From positions 87,199 to 147,685 of IMG/VR virus record IMGVR_UViG_3300018481_000002: a DNA stretch of 60,487 nt. The stretch is one strand, 5' to 3'. This stretch comes from a virus. A model generated the notes under the pieces. The model was not told the origin of the DNA and ran no database searches. It saw nothing but the letters and a program-made list of their open reading frames with translations. Position numbers and translations under genes: made by a program. Below, one piece after another: positions 46,798 through 55,507 of the stretch (positions within the stretch are counted from its first letter, which is position 1; each line of letters begins with the position of its first letter).

Positions 46798-47195
46798 ATC
46801 GGACTGAGGAAGCCCGCCGCGCTGCATTGAACCGCAACGCCGAGAACAAGGCTCGCATGGCGTTCGCTAGTGGAACCTTCTTCTGTGACGGCGAGGGCTT
46901 GGCCGAGTTCGAAGATGCCATCGAGTTCGGGCTTGCCTTTCTTGAACGTCCGTTTGTTTTCACTGGCGTCAACTTCGACTTGGATCTCTTCGACCTGGAT
47001 GACGGCTTCACTCCGCCCCACATCACCGCGTATGTCGTCGATTGGGAGGTCAACGAGCAGGGCTTCTACACAGCCGCCTGGTGTGCAGCACTTGTGGAGT
47101 GGGGTTTTGCCCCCACGCCTGAGGGTGAGTTTGAGATCGACTTCACGTTCCGGGGGATCGCCATGAAGGACGTGGATCCTGAGGTGCGCGCCTGA
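46794..47195 (+). CDS. Small tail-region protein
   Basis: 133 residues from GTG 46794 (GTGA overlap). Basic helix at the start (TEEARRAALNRNAENKARMA), then beta-strands (FVFTGVNFDLDLFDLDDGF, ITAYVVDWEVNEQGFYTAAW, FEIDFTFRGIAM). It looks like a small structural protein of the tip. Family not recognised. Confidence 0.6.
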   Translation: MNRTEEARRAALNRNAENKARMAFASGTFFCDGEGLAEFEDAIEFGLAFLERPFVFTGVNFDLDLFDLDDGFTPPHITAYVVDWEVNEQGFYTAAWCAALVEWGFAPTPEGEFEIDFTFRGIAMKDVDPEVRA

Positions 47196-48490
47196 TGGTT
47201 ACCAAGATCCTCCGACCCACTGGGACCCTCACACTGAACACACCGGGTCCCATCAACGTCGTGGGCACCACTCCGGTAGGTGACGACGATTTTGACACCT
47301 ACATGGATTTCGAGCCCCACGTTGCAGCTACGACTGTCGGTCTGGAGCCGTTGGTCGGCTACGAGCTTGGGGACCCGATCAGGCTCTACGTGCAACTCTC
47401 CGTAGAGGAGTCCGAGCCGGGGTTTGCAGGCACTGGTGAGTTCTTCATTGCCACCGACGCTGGGCAGTCCAACAACGAGATCGCCGGGTTCTCGGACGGA
47501 TCCGGTTCGGGCTACGCCTTCGGCATCGGCCTGGAGGTCCAGGGCTCGCTGATCGTCAAGAACCTCAACCTCACGCCGTTCGGCACGACCATGGCCGAGC
47601 TGGTGGAGGCGTTGGAAGACGGCGCGTTCCTCGACTTCAACTCGTTCTCTTGGCTGGAAGGGTCGATCCCCCCGGTGTTCCGCGTCTATGACGTGTGGAT
47701 CCAGGTTGGTGAGGATGAGGAGTACGTCCCGCTTGTTGAGGGTTTCGAGAATGCTGCCACTGGTGCGGTACTCAACACCACCAACACTGACATCCACCAC
47801 TTCAGTCATATCCCCGCCCAGATTTTCGCGGCGTCCGCGCCCCGTCACTCGGGGGCGCGGGCGATGAGCGCTATGAGTGGAACCTTCGAGGACTTCCTGT
47901 ACGGCTACGAAGACGGTGGAACTCATCCGATCTATGGGAAGCGGGATGTCTTTCAGTGGTGGTGGTTCCGGTGGGACGACGAAGATGTCGAGGTCGTTCC
48001 TCATGACGAAAACTGGGGCATGTGGTTCACCACGATTGGGACCACTCCAGGTGACGCTGAGTATGAGATTTTCCGTGTCGTGACGGCACCCAGTAACGAG
48101 GATCCGGAAGACCCCACGACGGAGGATCATGTCCGTAGGTTCTCCTTCGAGTCACCTGAGTCAGACGCTCCGGTGTACCAGAAGTTCTTTACCATCCCTC
48201 GGTTGACTTGGGTGAAGTTCGAGATGCAGTTCACGAAGTCGGATGGTGATTGTCGACTGCGAGTCGTTAATGACGCAGATGCGGTTTATCTCGATCACAC
48301 TTGGGATTGGCCCAGTCCTGTGTCCACCGATCTGGCGTTCGCTTTCCATCAGTGGCACATCGACAATTTCGACTTCGGTGCGCCTTACGGCTTGTACTAC
48401 ACGTGGTACGACGACTTCAACATTCTCACTGAGGTCTCTGTCGAGGGAAACCTTGGCCGAACCCACAGCGACTTCCTGAGTAGGCGATGA
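47195..48490 (+). CDS. Minor tail protein
   Basis: 431 residues, start overlapping the previous stop. All-beta, with a first domain (LTLNTPGPINVVGTTPVGDD) and a second lectin-like domain (FEDFLYGYEDGGTHPIYG, RDVFQWWWFRWDDEDVEVV, WVKFEMQFTKSDGDCRLRVV) that resembles a concanavalin-type sandwich. Receptor contact is plausible. Confidence 0.65.
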   Translation: MVTKILRPTGTLTLNTPGPINVVGTTPVGDDDFDTYMDFEPHVAATTVGLEPLVGYELGDPIRLYVQLSVEESEPGFAGTGEFFIATDAGQSNNEIAGFSDGSGSGYAFGIGLEVQGSLIVKNLNLTPFGTTMAELVEALEDGAFLDFNSFSWLEGSIPPVFRVYDVWIQVGEDEEYVPLVEGFENAATGAVLNTTNTDIHHFSHIPAQIFAASAPRHSGARAMSAMSGTFEDFLYGYEDGGTHPIYGKRDVFQWWWFRWDDEDVEVVPHDENWGMWFTTIGTTPGDAEYEIFRVVTAPSNEDPEDPTTEDHVRRFSFESPESDAPVYQKFFTIPRLTWVKFEMQFTKSDGDCRLRVVNDADAVYLDHTWDWPSPVSTDLAFAFHQWHIDNFDFGAPYGLYYTWYDDFNILTEVSVEGNLGRTHSDFLSRR

Positions 48491-48515
48491 TGAACATGAG
48501 TGAAGGAGCAACCTG

Positions 48516-49403
48516 ATGGCTCGCATCCGTGCGGACTTCGTCTTCGGGACGACAACCGCTGGTATCGATGATGATGACACCACGCTGGCGTCTGCGGAGC
48601 TGGCTCGCTTGCCCGCAGTGGCGTCTCCGCACTATGCCGTGTTGACTCTGCACGACGCCGGTACTGGTGACTACGAGATCGTGTATGTCACCGCTCACAC
48701 CGCGTCTGCCACTTCCGCCACGATCACTCGCGGTGAAGAAGGGTCAACGGCACAGTCCTGGGCATCGGATGCAAAGTGGGTACATGGTCCTACCGCCCTC
48801 GATGCGACCAGTGGTGTCCTTGGGATTCCCACGTTGGTAGGTGTGTCTACTCCTCACTACGCCACCAACAACACGTCTACTGTCAACCTGCCCACTGGGC
48901 TTGAAGATGGTGACATTCTCGTTGGATTCACTGCGTCGAAGGACGCCTCATTGTGGGGTTCCGGGGCACCAGGGGGTTGGAAGCTCCTCGCCAGGACAAC
49001 CAACACGTGGGGTGACTCGGCGGTTCTTGTTCGTAGTGCCTTGGCTACCGACAGCGGTGACCCGGCTGTCTTCACGTTCGACAACAACTGCACTCACAGT
49101 GCTCATGTTGCGGCGATTCGTGGTGCGACACTGGCTGACTTCGGGGCCTACACCACTATCAACACTGATGTCGGTAGCGTGCAACCGGACGGGCTGAGGG
49201 GTGGGAAGGCGATCTTGGGGTTCCATGCCTCCTATGCGGGTGGTGCGACTCTGACGGGTCCGAACACTGCGCTCAGCAGTATCGATGAGGCAGGCCACGA
49301 ATCTGCGATGTACCTAGAGGTGCGTGATTTTGGGGTGGGATCCATTCTCATGTCCAACTCACCGGCAACCAAGATGGCCTACGCGGCACTAGTGATGCAG
49401 TGA
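48516..49403 (+). CDS. Minor tail protein
   Basis: 295 residues after GAAGGAG. N-terminal module (FGTTTAGIDDDDTTLASAEL, YAVLTLHDAGTGDYEIVYVT, ATITRGEEGSTAQSW) is a well-known actinophage fibre segment ending in the TRGEEGTTA-type motif. The C-terminal domain is beta-rich (VNLPTGLEDGDILVGFTASK). It probably forms part of side or tip fibres. Confidence 0.72.
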   Translation: MARIRADFVFGTTTAGIDDDDTTLASAELARLPAVASPHYAVLTLHDAGTGDYEIVYVTAHTASATSATITRGEEGSTAQSWASDAKWVHGPTALDATSGVLGIPTLVGVSTPHYATNNTSTVNLPTGLEDGDILVGFTASKDASLWGSGAPGGWKLLARTTNTWGDSAVLVRSALATDSGDPAVFTFDNNCTHSAHVAAIRGATLADFGAYTTINTDVGSVQPDGLRGGKAILGFHASYAGGATLTGPNTALSSIDEAGHESAMYLEVRDFGVGSILMSNSPATKMAYAALVMQ

Positions 49404-49418
49404 CGGGGTGAAGCGAAC

Positions 49419-50150
49419 GTGACCTACGCCGGAACCACCTATGGAGGCTCTCCTTACTCAGGTTTCATGGAGGAGGCGGAGGATACAATCGCGGCCGCAA
49501 CCGGCACCGCCGAACTGACCCTCAGCGGCCTCGGTGGCGGATCTGCGCTCTACCTCAGCGACGACTACAACCGCACAAACAACGCCACCACTCCTGGTTC
49601 GCCTCTCGTGGGCGGCCCCTATACGGTCGTGACGGGCGTCTTCGGAATCAACACCAACGCCCTCTACACAACCACCACGGCAACCACCAACCACTTGACC
49701 TTCCCAGGTGCAGTGAACGTGGACATGACGTTCACCCTCAACGTCTTCAGCGCCTCAGGTGCTGGAGTGATCTACCGATACGTCGACGCCAGCAACTACT
49801 GGACATATCTTCTGACTGCTAACGAAGTGGTCTTCCAACGGAACTCGGCGGGGACCTTCGTAAACGTTAACCGAAGCGGTGTGATCCAGACGTTCCTCAC
49901 AACCGACACCTTCAGGGTGGAGGCCCGGAACAACATGATGTACGGCTACTTCAACGGCAGACTGGTACTCACACAGAAGGATCACTACTACGGCAACGGA
50001 GCAACCACGATGGGTGTCGTCCTTCGGAACACCGCAGTCCGCTTCAACGGCCTCACCGTGATTGGTGCCGACAGCACGTTGCCCGTTGCGGATGGTTTTC
50101 TCTACCGGGGGCGGGCCACCAAGGCCGACGATGTGGCAGGAGTTGCCTGA
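49419..50150 (+). CDS. Minor tail protein with jelly-roll-like domain
   Basis: 243 residues from GTG 49419. A short start (YAGTTYGGSPYSG) typical of actinophage fibre proteins, then a linker, then a lectin-like beta domain (YLSDDYNRTNNATTPG, MTFTLNVFSASGAGVIYRYV, FRVEARNNMMYGYFNGRLVL). Glycan binding is a reasonable inference. Overlaps the next gene by TGATG. Confidence 0.65.
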   Translation: MTYAGTTYGGSPYSGFMEEAEDTIAAATGTAELTLSGLGGGSALYLSDDYNRTNNATTPGSPLVGGPYTVVTGVFGINTNALYTTTTATTNHLTFPGAVNVDMTFTLNVFSASGAGVIYRYVDASNYWTYLLTANEVVFQRNSAGTFVNVNRSGVIQTFLTTDTFRVEARNNMMYGYFNGRLVLTQKDHYYGNGATTMGVVLRNTAVRFNGLTVIGADSTLPVADGFLYRGRATKADDVAGVA

Positions 50151-51082
50151 TGGCGACCGCGTACACCGAGTTCGACTGCCTCGGTACTGACCTGATGACC
50201 AACCTGACATCGGCGATCCTCGCTTCGGGAGACTGGTCTCGACCGAACAGCGGCAGCCTTCCCACCTTGTTCACTGCCACCACCACCCGTGGCGCTCAGA
50301 TGGCACTCGACCTGAACACCACCGCGTTCACCGTGTCGCTGATCAACGCCACCTTCTACCGTTCGCATGACGGGACCACAGCTGTTGACGGCGTGACCCG
50401 TTTCCTTCGCCACAAGACGGGCGCGACCGGATCCCTGGCAGCCAACACGTACCACGGCATCGTCAGCGCAGGAAAGGAACACCTGTTCATTTCCGTTGAG
50501 GGTCCTCGGATCGGTGAAGCCAACCCGGACAGCGCAACCGTTGGCAGCAACCGCATGTACTTCTTCATGAGCGATCTGGTCCCGTACTTCCCCGCAGACA
50601 CCACTCCGACCATCGTCTCTTTCGGAGCTACCGCGAACGCTGCCGGAGCGACCTGGTTGACGCACGGCATGGCTTGGGCTCACCGAAACGGTGCTAACAC
50701 CACGTCTTGGCAGCCTGGGAAGGTCATCTCTTTGGACTGGCCCAACGGAAACTCGGCCTCACTGCACCTGAACTCGCGCCTTGAGGCCAGCCTCGATGGA
50801 GACGATCAGCAGCACTGGCCCTACCTGTACGTCGACAACACCGAGGGCCTTCGAGGGCGGCTGTCGTCGTTCTTCTACCTGGGCTACAACTACGCCACCA
50901 CCCTTGACGTACCGGTCCCTCAGGAAGGCCAGATCGTCACCATCGACGGCCTGCAGTACAAGGCGCTGGCGGTTCACAAGGGCGACGCGAACGTCAACAC
51001 CTACGGTGCCTTCGGTGGTGCAGTAACCTCCACTTCTGTCACCTACTGGGTTTCTCCCATCATCGCTGTCCCATACGCGTAG
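50150..51082 (+). CDS. Minor tail protein
   Basis: 310 residues. Begins YTEFDCLGTDLMTNLTSAIL and continues as beta-rich sequence (PNSGSLPTLFTATTTRGAQM, GIVSAGKEHLFISVEGPRIG, GQIVTIDGLQYKALAVHKGD). The pattern is familiar from phage tail proteins that complete fibres, without a named domain. Confidence 0.62.
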   Translation: MATAYTEFDCLGTDLMTNLTSAILASGDWSRPNSGSLPTLFTATTTRGAQMALDLNTTAFTVSLINATFYRSHDGTTAVDGVTRFLRHKTGATGSLAANTYHGIVSAGKEHLFISVEGPRIGEANPDSATVGSNRMYFFMSDLVPYFPADTTPTIVSFGATANAAGATWLTHGMAWAHRNGANTTSWQPGKVISLDWPNGNSASLHLNSRLEASLDGDDQQHWPYLYVDNTEGLRGRLSSFFYLGYNYATTLDVPVPQEGQIVTIDGLQYKALAVHKGDANVNTYGAFGGAVTSTSVTYWVSPIIAVPYA

Positions 51083-51088
51083 GCCGCT

Positions 51089-52729
51089 ATGGCTAAGCGT
51101 CTGTATCTGCCGAGGACCTACCTCTCTGCGATCTCCCCCTCCTCGTGGGACGCGACCTGGCACCTCACTGCCGGTGTCACCGTCAACCGGGCTGTCATGC
51201 ACCCGGTCGGGGACACCACTGCCTACCTCCTCCGACCCAAGAGCGTCGCTGATAACCCCACCAGGATCTTGGTTGCGGCGTGGGTCACCGACCCGCTCGC
51301 CGCAGGCACCATCGACGGGACGCTGACCTGGGCTGTTGCCCACCGGGCCTCCAACAACCTCTCCAACGACTTTCCCAGGATCATCGTCCGACTCATGTCG
51401 AACGACCTCACGGTGGAGAGAGCCGTGCTCGCCACCGATCAGTCGGCTAGCGAGTCGGGAATCGCTGGTGAAGGTGTCCACATCGACCTGAACCCGACGC
51501 TGGCGTCGACGTCCATCACAGCGGGCGACCGCATCGTGATCGAAGCCGGTGGATCCCAAGCTCAAACATCCGCTGACTCGTCTCACTACAGCCACGTCTG
51601 GGCTGGAAGCCCTGCCTACACGTACAAGAAGGGCGACCCAGCGAACGCGGCTGGCGACTTCCAGTTCACCACCGAGTACGTCTCTGCGACGAACCGACCC
51701 TGGGTGGAGTTCTCCGCTGACCTGACGTTCATCACGTACCCACCCGAGCGTCTTGGGCGTACGGGCACCGACACCACGCTTACTTTCACTTGGGATCCGT
51801 CCTACCAGGGCGACGAACCTGAGGGGTACGAGGTCCGCATCGATGGTGGAACGGCCATCGATGTGGGGACGGATCTCTTCTACGAGTTCACCGGCCTAAC
51901 CGAGTCGACCCACTACCTCTTGGAAGTTCGGGCCTACAACGACGCCGGGACCACAGCCTGGTCAGTTATCCACGGTGACACCTGGGCTAGTGATTTTGAA
52001 CCCCCGTTTGATTACCGGGGCACCCAAGTTCCGTATACGGGTGTTGTTTGGAAGAGCACCGTCGCGCTCCTCGGCAACGGGTCGCTTACTCTCACGGCTT
52101 CTGGTGTGCAGACGGCCAGCCCTGGCGGATCTGGATCCCTGTCTCTTTCGGGTACTGGTGTTGGACGCGGTGCCCCAACCGGCCAAGCAAATCTGACCCT
52201 TACTGGAACTGGAGCGGTTCGCTCCCCTGCGGCAGCCACTGGTTCGCTGGAACTTTCAGGTAGCGCAGCGGTCGCAGTCCCGAGCGCCGCTACCGCCTCG
52301 CTGAGCCTGTCCGGAACAGCGGCTGTCACCACAGGGGTAACCGGAACTGGCAGCCTGAGCCTCACCGCCACAGGTGCTGCGAGCGATGGTGTTGAAGAGG
52401 CAACCGGTACTGGGTCGCTGGAGCTCACAGGGGCAGCAGCTGTTTCTGCTGGTCCTTCAGGTACCGCGTTCCTGGTTCTGACGGGCGTCAATATCCCCAG
52501 TCCTGTCGACGGAACCGGCAGTCTCGCCCTGTCTGCCACTGGCGTGGCGTTGGCTTCTGTCACGGTCACGGGAACTGGTTCTCTCCAGTTGGCTGGCACT
52601 GGAACAGCTCTGGTGTCTCAACCTGTGACAGGTACCGGCACCTTGGTGCTCTCCGCTGTGGGAACCGTGGCAGAGGGCCCCCACATCAGTAAGGTCCACC
52701 GCAGGGCCAGCGCTTTCGTAGGAGGTTGA
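51089..52729 (+). CDS. Tail protein with fibronectin III domain and tandem repeats
   Basis: 546 residues. A DNRLRE-like beta domain (LVAAWVTDPLAAGTIDGTL) occupies residues 1-220, a fibronectin type III domain about 225-300 (TLTFTWDPSYQGDEPEGYEV, LTESTHYLLEVRAYNDAG), and residues about 330-525 consist of tandem units near 20 residues long with a GTGSLxLSGTG core. The repeats make a long fibrous arm, and copy number probably varies by recombination. The last part ends ISKVHRRASAFVGG. Confidence 0.78.
   Translation: MAKRLYLPRTYLSAISPSSWDATWHLTAGVTVNRAVMHPVGDTTAYLLRPKSVADNPTRILVAAWVTDPLAAGTIDGTLTWAVAHRASNNLSNDFPRIIVRLMSNDLTVERAVLATDQSASESGIAGEGVHIDLNPTLASTSITAGDRIVIEAGGSQAQTSADSSHYSHVWAGSPAYTYKKGDPANAAGDFQFTTEYVSATNRPWVEFSADLTFITYPPERLGRTGTDTTLTFTWDPSYQGDEPEGYEVRIDGGTAIDVGTDLFYEFTGLTESTHYLLEVRAYNDAGTTAWSVIHGDTWASDFEPPFDYRGTQVPYTGVVWKSTVALLGNGSLTLTASGVQTASPGGSGSLSLSGTGVGRGAPTGQANLTLTGTGAVRSPAAATGSLELSGSAAVAVPSAATASLSLSGTAAVTTGVTGTGSLSLTATGAASDGVEEATGTGSLELTGAAAVSAGPSGTAFLVLTGVNIPSPVDGTGSLALSATGVALASVTVTGTGSLQLAGTGTALVSQPVTGTGTLVLSAVGTVAEGPHISKVHRRASAFVGG
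52070..52670 (+). repeat. Tandem repeat coding region
   Basis: About nine to ten units of 54-66 bases, each encoding a variant of GTGSLxLSGTGAV. Units differ by synonymous and conservative changes, so the array is old or diversified; ACTGG and GGTAC words recur within it. Confidence 0.75.
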
Positions 52730-52730
52730 G

Positions 52731-53957
52731 ATGGCACTGCTGCCGTGGAACGAACCGATTCACCTTGGGGCGGACGATGACATGAAGCAGTACGAGGTCG
52801 AAGGGGATATGTGCCTCCTGCCCAGCGGCATCATCATCGTAATGGTGCAGGAGAGTGGTTGGTATCGCACTCCGATGTGGGCCATCAGACCAACCTCGCC
52901 ACCAACGGTTGGGCCGATGTGTTTCTCAGGAAACCAGTACGGCGAAGAAGACGGCGGCTTCGAGATCCACTTCGACGACATCAACTTCGCAGTTCCGTGT
53001 GGAGAGAACACCTTCGCCATCATGGGGGAGGCGGCCAGTGGCCCGGACTTCGACAATGGGGCGGTAGCCATCATTTTGGACGTGGATCCAGATACTTTGG
53101 TGATCACCCAGCGAGTGGTCGTCAAGGCACCATGGACCGAGTACTACTCGGATGAGTGCAACGCCGCGACGTGGCAGGGCGACAAAGTGGTGATCATGCC
53201 AGCCCAGATCGGCATCACCTCCGGTGGTGCTCGACTGGGTATCGTGACTGCCAGTGGCGGCTTCTCCACGCTCGACGTGATCTACGAAGAGTCCCCATCT
53301 GCACGTCCTGGCACCTTCACTGTGGTGGGTGACCGTGGCCTGTTCGCCAAGAGTGACGGTACCGAGTTGTATGGCTTTGATCTTCCCGGTGGCGGTGGGG
53401 TCAACTCAGTGCCGTGGCCCGGTTGGGGGTCATGGAGCGACCAGTCGTGCCCCTTGGACGATGGCACCGCTGCCTTCTTGATCAGCAAGATTCCCGGCAC
53501 TGGTGGCTCTTCGGCACACAGTCAGCCTTGGGTCCTGATCGTGGATCCAGTAAGTCTGGAGATCTTGCATGAGTACTCGTTGCCCTTCTTTGCACGCGAG
53601 ATCGGATTCACGGGTGGCTGGTACTCAAACGTTCGTTCCATCAGTCAGCTGCCGGACGGAAACCTCCTCGTTGGGTTGGTCGTCGGGTCGAACTACTTCG
53701 TCCATGTGTTCGAGATCGATGGCACCTCGGTCGTACACCAGGAGGTGGTTCCGGACTTCTCAGGCTCTTTCGGTGCGAACACCTTCGTGTACCAGGCCGT
53801 TCCTACCGGTCTACCCAATGGGATCGCGGTGATGAAGATCCATCAGCGTGGGGATGGCCTGTACGGAGCCTGGTACACCCAGACCTACAGGGGCGTCGCC
53901 AACGGGCGGCTTGACCGCACGGAGCGACGGTTTGTGCACAGGGCGGACCGGGACTAG
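52731..53957 (+). CDS. Tail protein with beta-propeller-like sequence
   Basis: 408 residues, immediately after the repeat protein. Repeated strand groups (GDMCLLPSGIIIVMVQESG, AVAIILDVDPDTLVITQRVV, RSISQLPDGNLLVGLVVGSN, NGIAVMKIHQRGDGLYGAW) suggest a propeller or similar multi-blade fold. As the last tail gene it is a candidate receptor-binding or tip protein. No enzymatic motif seen. Confidence 0.65.
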   Translation: MALLPWNEPIHLGADDDMKQYEVEGDMCLLPSGIIIVMVQESGWYRTPMWAIRPTSPPTVGPMCFSGNQYGEEDGGFEIHFDDINFAVPCGENTFAIMGEAASGPDFDNGAVAIILDVDPDTLVITQRVVVKAPWTEYYSDECNAATWQGDKVVIMPAQIGITSGGARLGIVTASGGFSTLDVIYEESPSARPGTFTVVGDRGLFAKSDGTELYGFDLPGGGGVNSVPWPGWGSWSDQSCPLDDGTAAFLISKIPGTGGSSAHSQPWVLIVDPVSLEILHEYSLPFFAREIGFTGGWYSNVRSISQLPDGNLLVGLVVGSNYFVHVFEIDGTSVVHQEVVPDFSGSFGANTFVYQAVPTGLPNGIAVMKIHQRGDGLYGAWYTQTYRGVANGRLDRTERRFVHRADRD

Positions 53958-54022
53958 GCGTTCATCTGGTCTTTCTTGACACCGATGGACCCTAGACTGA
54001 CCCCTTTGAACAGGAGTTTGAA

Positions 54023-54307
54023 ATGGCTGAAAGCAGCAACCCCTTCACTCTGGTGCCCGCGATGGCCCGCAAGTACGTCTACGGGCTGTACGGCGCGGCT
54101 GCTCTCGCCGTCGCCTGTGTGGACGTGGGCTACGGAGCCGCTTCCGCTGCGGACCCGACCTGGCTGGCCGTATCGCAGGCCGTGATCGCGTACCTCGCGG
54201 TCCCTGTCGGTGTGCTGGCCGCGTCCAACACCCCGGCGTCGGCTGCTGAGGTTGCGGAGGCGATCCAAGACGTCCCTCCCAACCCGCCCAACCCCAACGT
54301 GCCCTGA
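54023..54307 (+). CDS. Holin candidate, two membrane helices
   Basis: 94 residues after CAGGAG. Helices at about 18-40 (VYGLYGAAALAVACVDVGYG) and 48-70 (WLAVSQAVIAYLAVPVGVLA), then an acidic/Pro-rich tail (QDVPPNPPNPNVP). This matches the small holin-like family common in actinophages directly after the tail genes. It would open the membrane for lysis; the lysin candidate lies far away at 24.6 kb. TTGACA stands about 40 bases upstream. Confidence 0.7.
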   Translation: MAESSNPFTLVPAMARKYVYGLYGAAALAVACVDVGYGAASAADPTWLAVSQAVIAYLAVPVGVLAASNTPASAAEVAEAIQDVPPNPPNPNVP

Positions 54308-54315
54308 GTGTCGAA

Positions 54316-54762
54316 ATGCCCTTCTCCGGTCTGCTGCGATATGCAGACCCGCTGCAAGCTGGGCGGCACCCCTTCCAGACGTACATGTGCTTTCTGTGCG
54401 TCGTGGCTGGGTTCCCGCTCCTCTTCGGCGAGCCCAACGCTGGGTCGGTGGAGGCTTCTCTTCCAGGGTGGATGGCAGCCGCATGGGGTTGTTGTCTGAC
54501 GTTAGGGGCGATTCTGACACTCGTCGGTTCTTACTGGCGGCGTGACTGGTTGGACGCTCTGACCATCGAACGCATCGGCCTTACTGGCGTGGGCGGGGGT
54601 GCGTTCCTGTACGGCTTGATCATCCTGGCTCAGTTCTCGTGGGGCGGCGTCCTCGCTGGGTTCATCGTGCTCGGGTTTGGTCTCGCCTGCCTTAGCAGGT
54701 CCCGTGACATCGGAAAGGTGATCAAGCGCGGTATTCGCCTTAAGGAAGAAGGCCGTCTGTGA
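54316..54762 (+). CDS. Membrane protein with three to four helices
   Basis: 148 residues from ATG 54316, nine bases after the holin candidate. Hydrophobic segments: YMCFLCVVAGFPLLFGEP, MAAAWGCCLTLGAILTLVG, GGAFLYGLIILAQFSWGGVL and AGFIVLGFGLACLS; the tail is basic (KVIKRGIRLKEEGRL). Similar proteins lie in the lysis region of other actinophages. A second holin or antiholin role is possible. Confidence 0.65.
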   Translation: MPFSGLLRYADPLQAGRHPFQTYMCFLCVVAGFPLLFGEPNAGSVEASLPGWMAAAWGCCLTLGAILTLVGSYWRRDWLDALTIERIGLTGVGGGAFLYGLIILAQFSWGGVLAGFIVLGFGLACLSRSRDIGKVIKRGIRLKEEGRL

Positions 54763-55103
54763 ACCTGAATCAGGGTCTTGAGCTGATGGTTGCCGTTGGT
54801 CTTGGCGCTGTGTTGGTTGAGGTGCTGCGTGCAATCTTCCAACGCAACAAGGTCAAGGGCGACACTGCTGCGATCCTGTCTGCTGCCGCTCGCGAGTTGG
54901 TTGAACCGCTCCACAACGAACTGGCTCGCGAGCGGCAGGAGCACGCTGCGGACATGCTCATGGAGCGTGAGAAGGTCAAGCAGCTGCGGGTTGAGTTGGA
55001 CGCTGCTCTTGACGACATGAGGACCCTGCGGCGCATGGTGGAGGCCCTGCAAGACGAGAACGCCAAGTACCGTTCCAGGTTCGGTCCTCTCCCCACGGTC
55101 TAG
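54759..55103 (+). CDS. Membrane-anchored coiled-coil protein
   Basis: 114 residues from GTG 54759 (GTGA overlap). One N-terminal helix (LELMVAVGLGAVLVEVLRAI) and then a coiled coil (AARELVEPLHNELARERQEH, KVKQLRVELDAALDDMRTLR). The layout recalls LysZ/Rz-type anchored coils, although Gram-positive hosts lack an outer membrane. It is the third gene of the lysis-like set. Confidence 0.6.
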   Translation: MNLNQGLELMVAVGLGAVLVEVLRAIFQRNKVKGDTAAILSAAARELVEPLHNELARERQEHAADMLMEREKVKQLRVELDAALDDMRTLRRMVEALQDENAKYRSRFGPLPTV

Positions 55104-55122
55104 CCCACGCCTGTGGACGGAC

Positions 55123-55172
55123 CTGTGGAGAACACAAATTTTCTGTGGAGAACTGACCGTTTTCCGGAGAAC
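55123..55172 (+). promoter_or_regulatory. Three direct repeats, operator candidate
   Basis: CTGTGGAGAAC at 55123 and 55143, and CCGGAGAAC ending 55172: GGAGAAC recurs at 20- and 19-base steps, two helical turns apart, just before the promoter at 55175. A protein binding one face of the helix is suggested. Confidence 0.5.
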
Positions 55173-55174
55173 AC

Positions 55175-55203
55175 TTGCGCCTGACGCCCGCCAGAGGTAG
55201 AAC
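55175..55203 (+). promoter_or_regulatory. Promoter candidate of the replication module
   Basis: TTGCGC, 17 bases, TAGAAC. The -35 is embedded in GAACACTTG, as in both promoters of the RNA island. The third GGAGAAC repeat overlaps its upstream edge. The 55104-55354 gap holds no gene, only these elements and the duplicated element at 55268. Confidence 0.6.
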
Positions 55204-55267
55204 AAGCACACCGGTCACTGGGGTCTCTCGTGTATCAAAGGCCGGTACTCACCAAGGGATGATCTTC

Positions 55268-55317
55268 GGGCGCGCCAACGCCCAGTTAGGCCTTACAACC
55301 TATGCCGCTATCACTTA
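55268..55317 (+). repeat. Duplicated leader element, copy A
   Basis: GCGCGCCAACGCC (55270) inside a GGGCG/CGCCC hairpin, then 19 bases, then ATGCCGCTATCACTTA (55302). The same two words in the same order and nearly the same distance occur at 58485 and 58519. Confidence 0.6.
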
Positions 55318-55354
55318 ACGCACGTCTGTCGGTGCCTCCTGGCAGAGTCCAGCC

Positions 55355-55507
55355 ATGCTGACCAAGTGGGGCAGACGGATCGTGTGTCACGGCTCGATCA
55401 TCTGCTGCCAGTACGTCGACAGCCCGCAGTGCAACAGCGGTTACCGTGACCCGCACTGGTTGGGCCGTTGGTACTGGAACAAGTACGTCGCGGACCGTGA
55501 CTCCTGA
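55355..55507 (+). CDS. 50-residue Cys/Trp-rich protein
   Basis: ATG 55355 has no strong ribosome site. The peptide has four Cys (RIVCHGSIICCQYVDSPQCN) and several Trp (HWLGRWYWNKYV), a likely small zinc fold. Stop overlaps the nuclease gene (TGATG), so it starts the replication operon. Family not recognised. Confidence 0.55.
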   Translation: MLTKWGRRIVCHGSIICCQYVDSPQCNSGYRDPHWLGRWYWNKYVADRDS

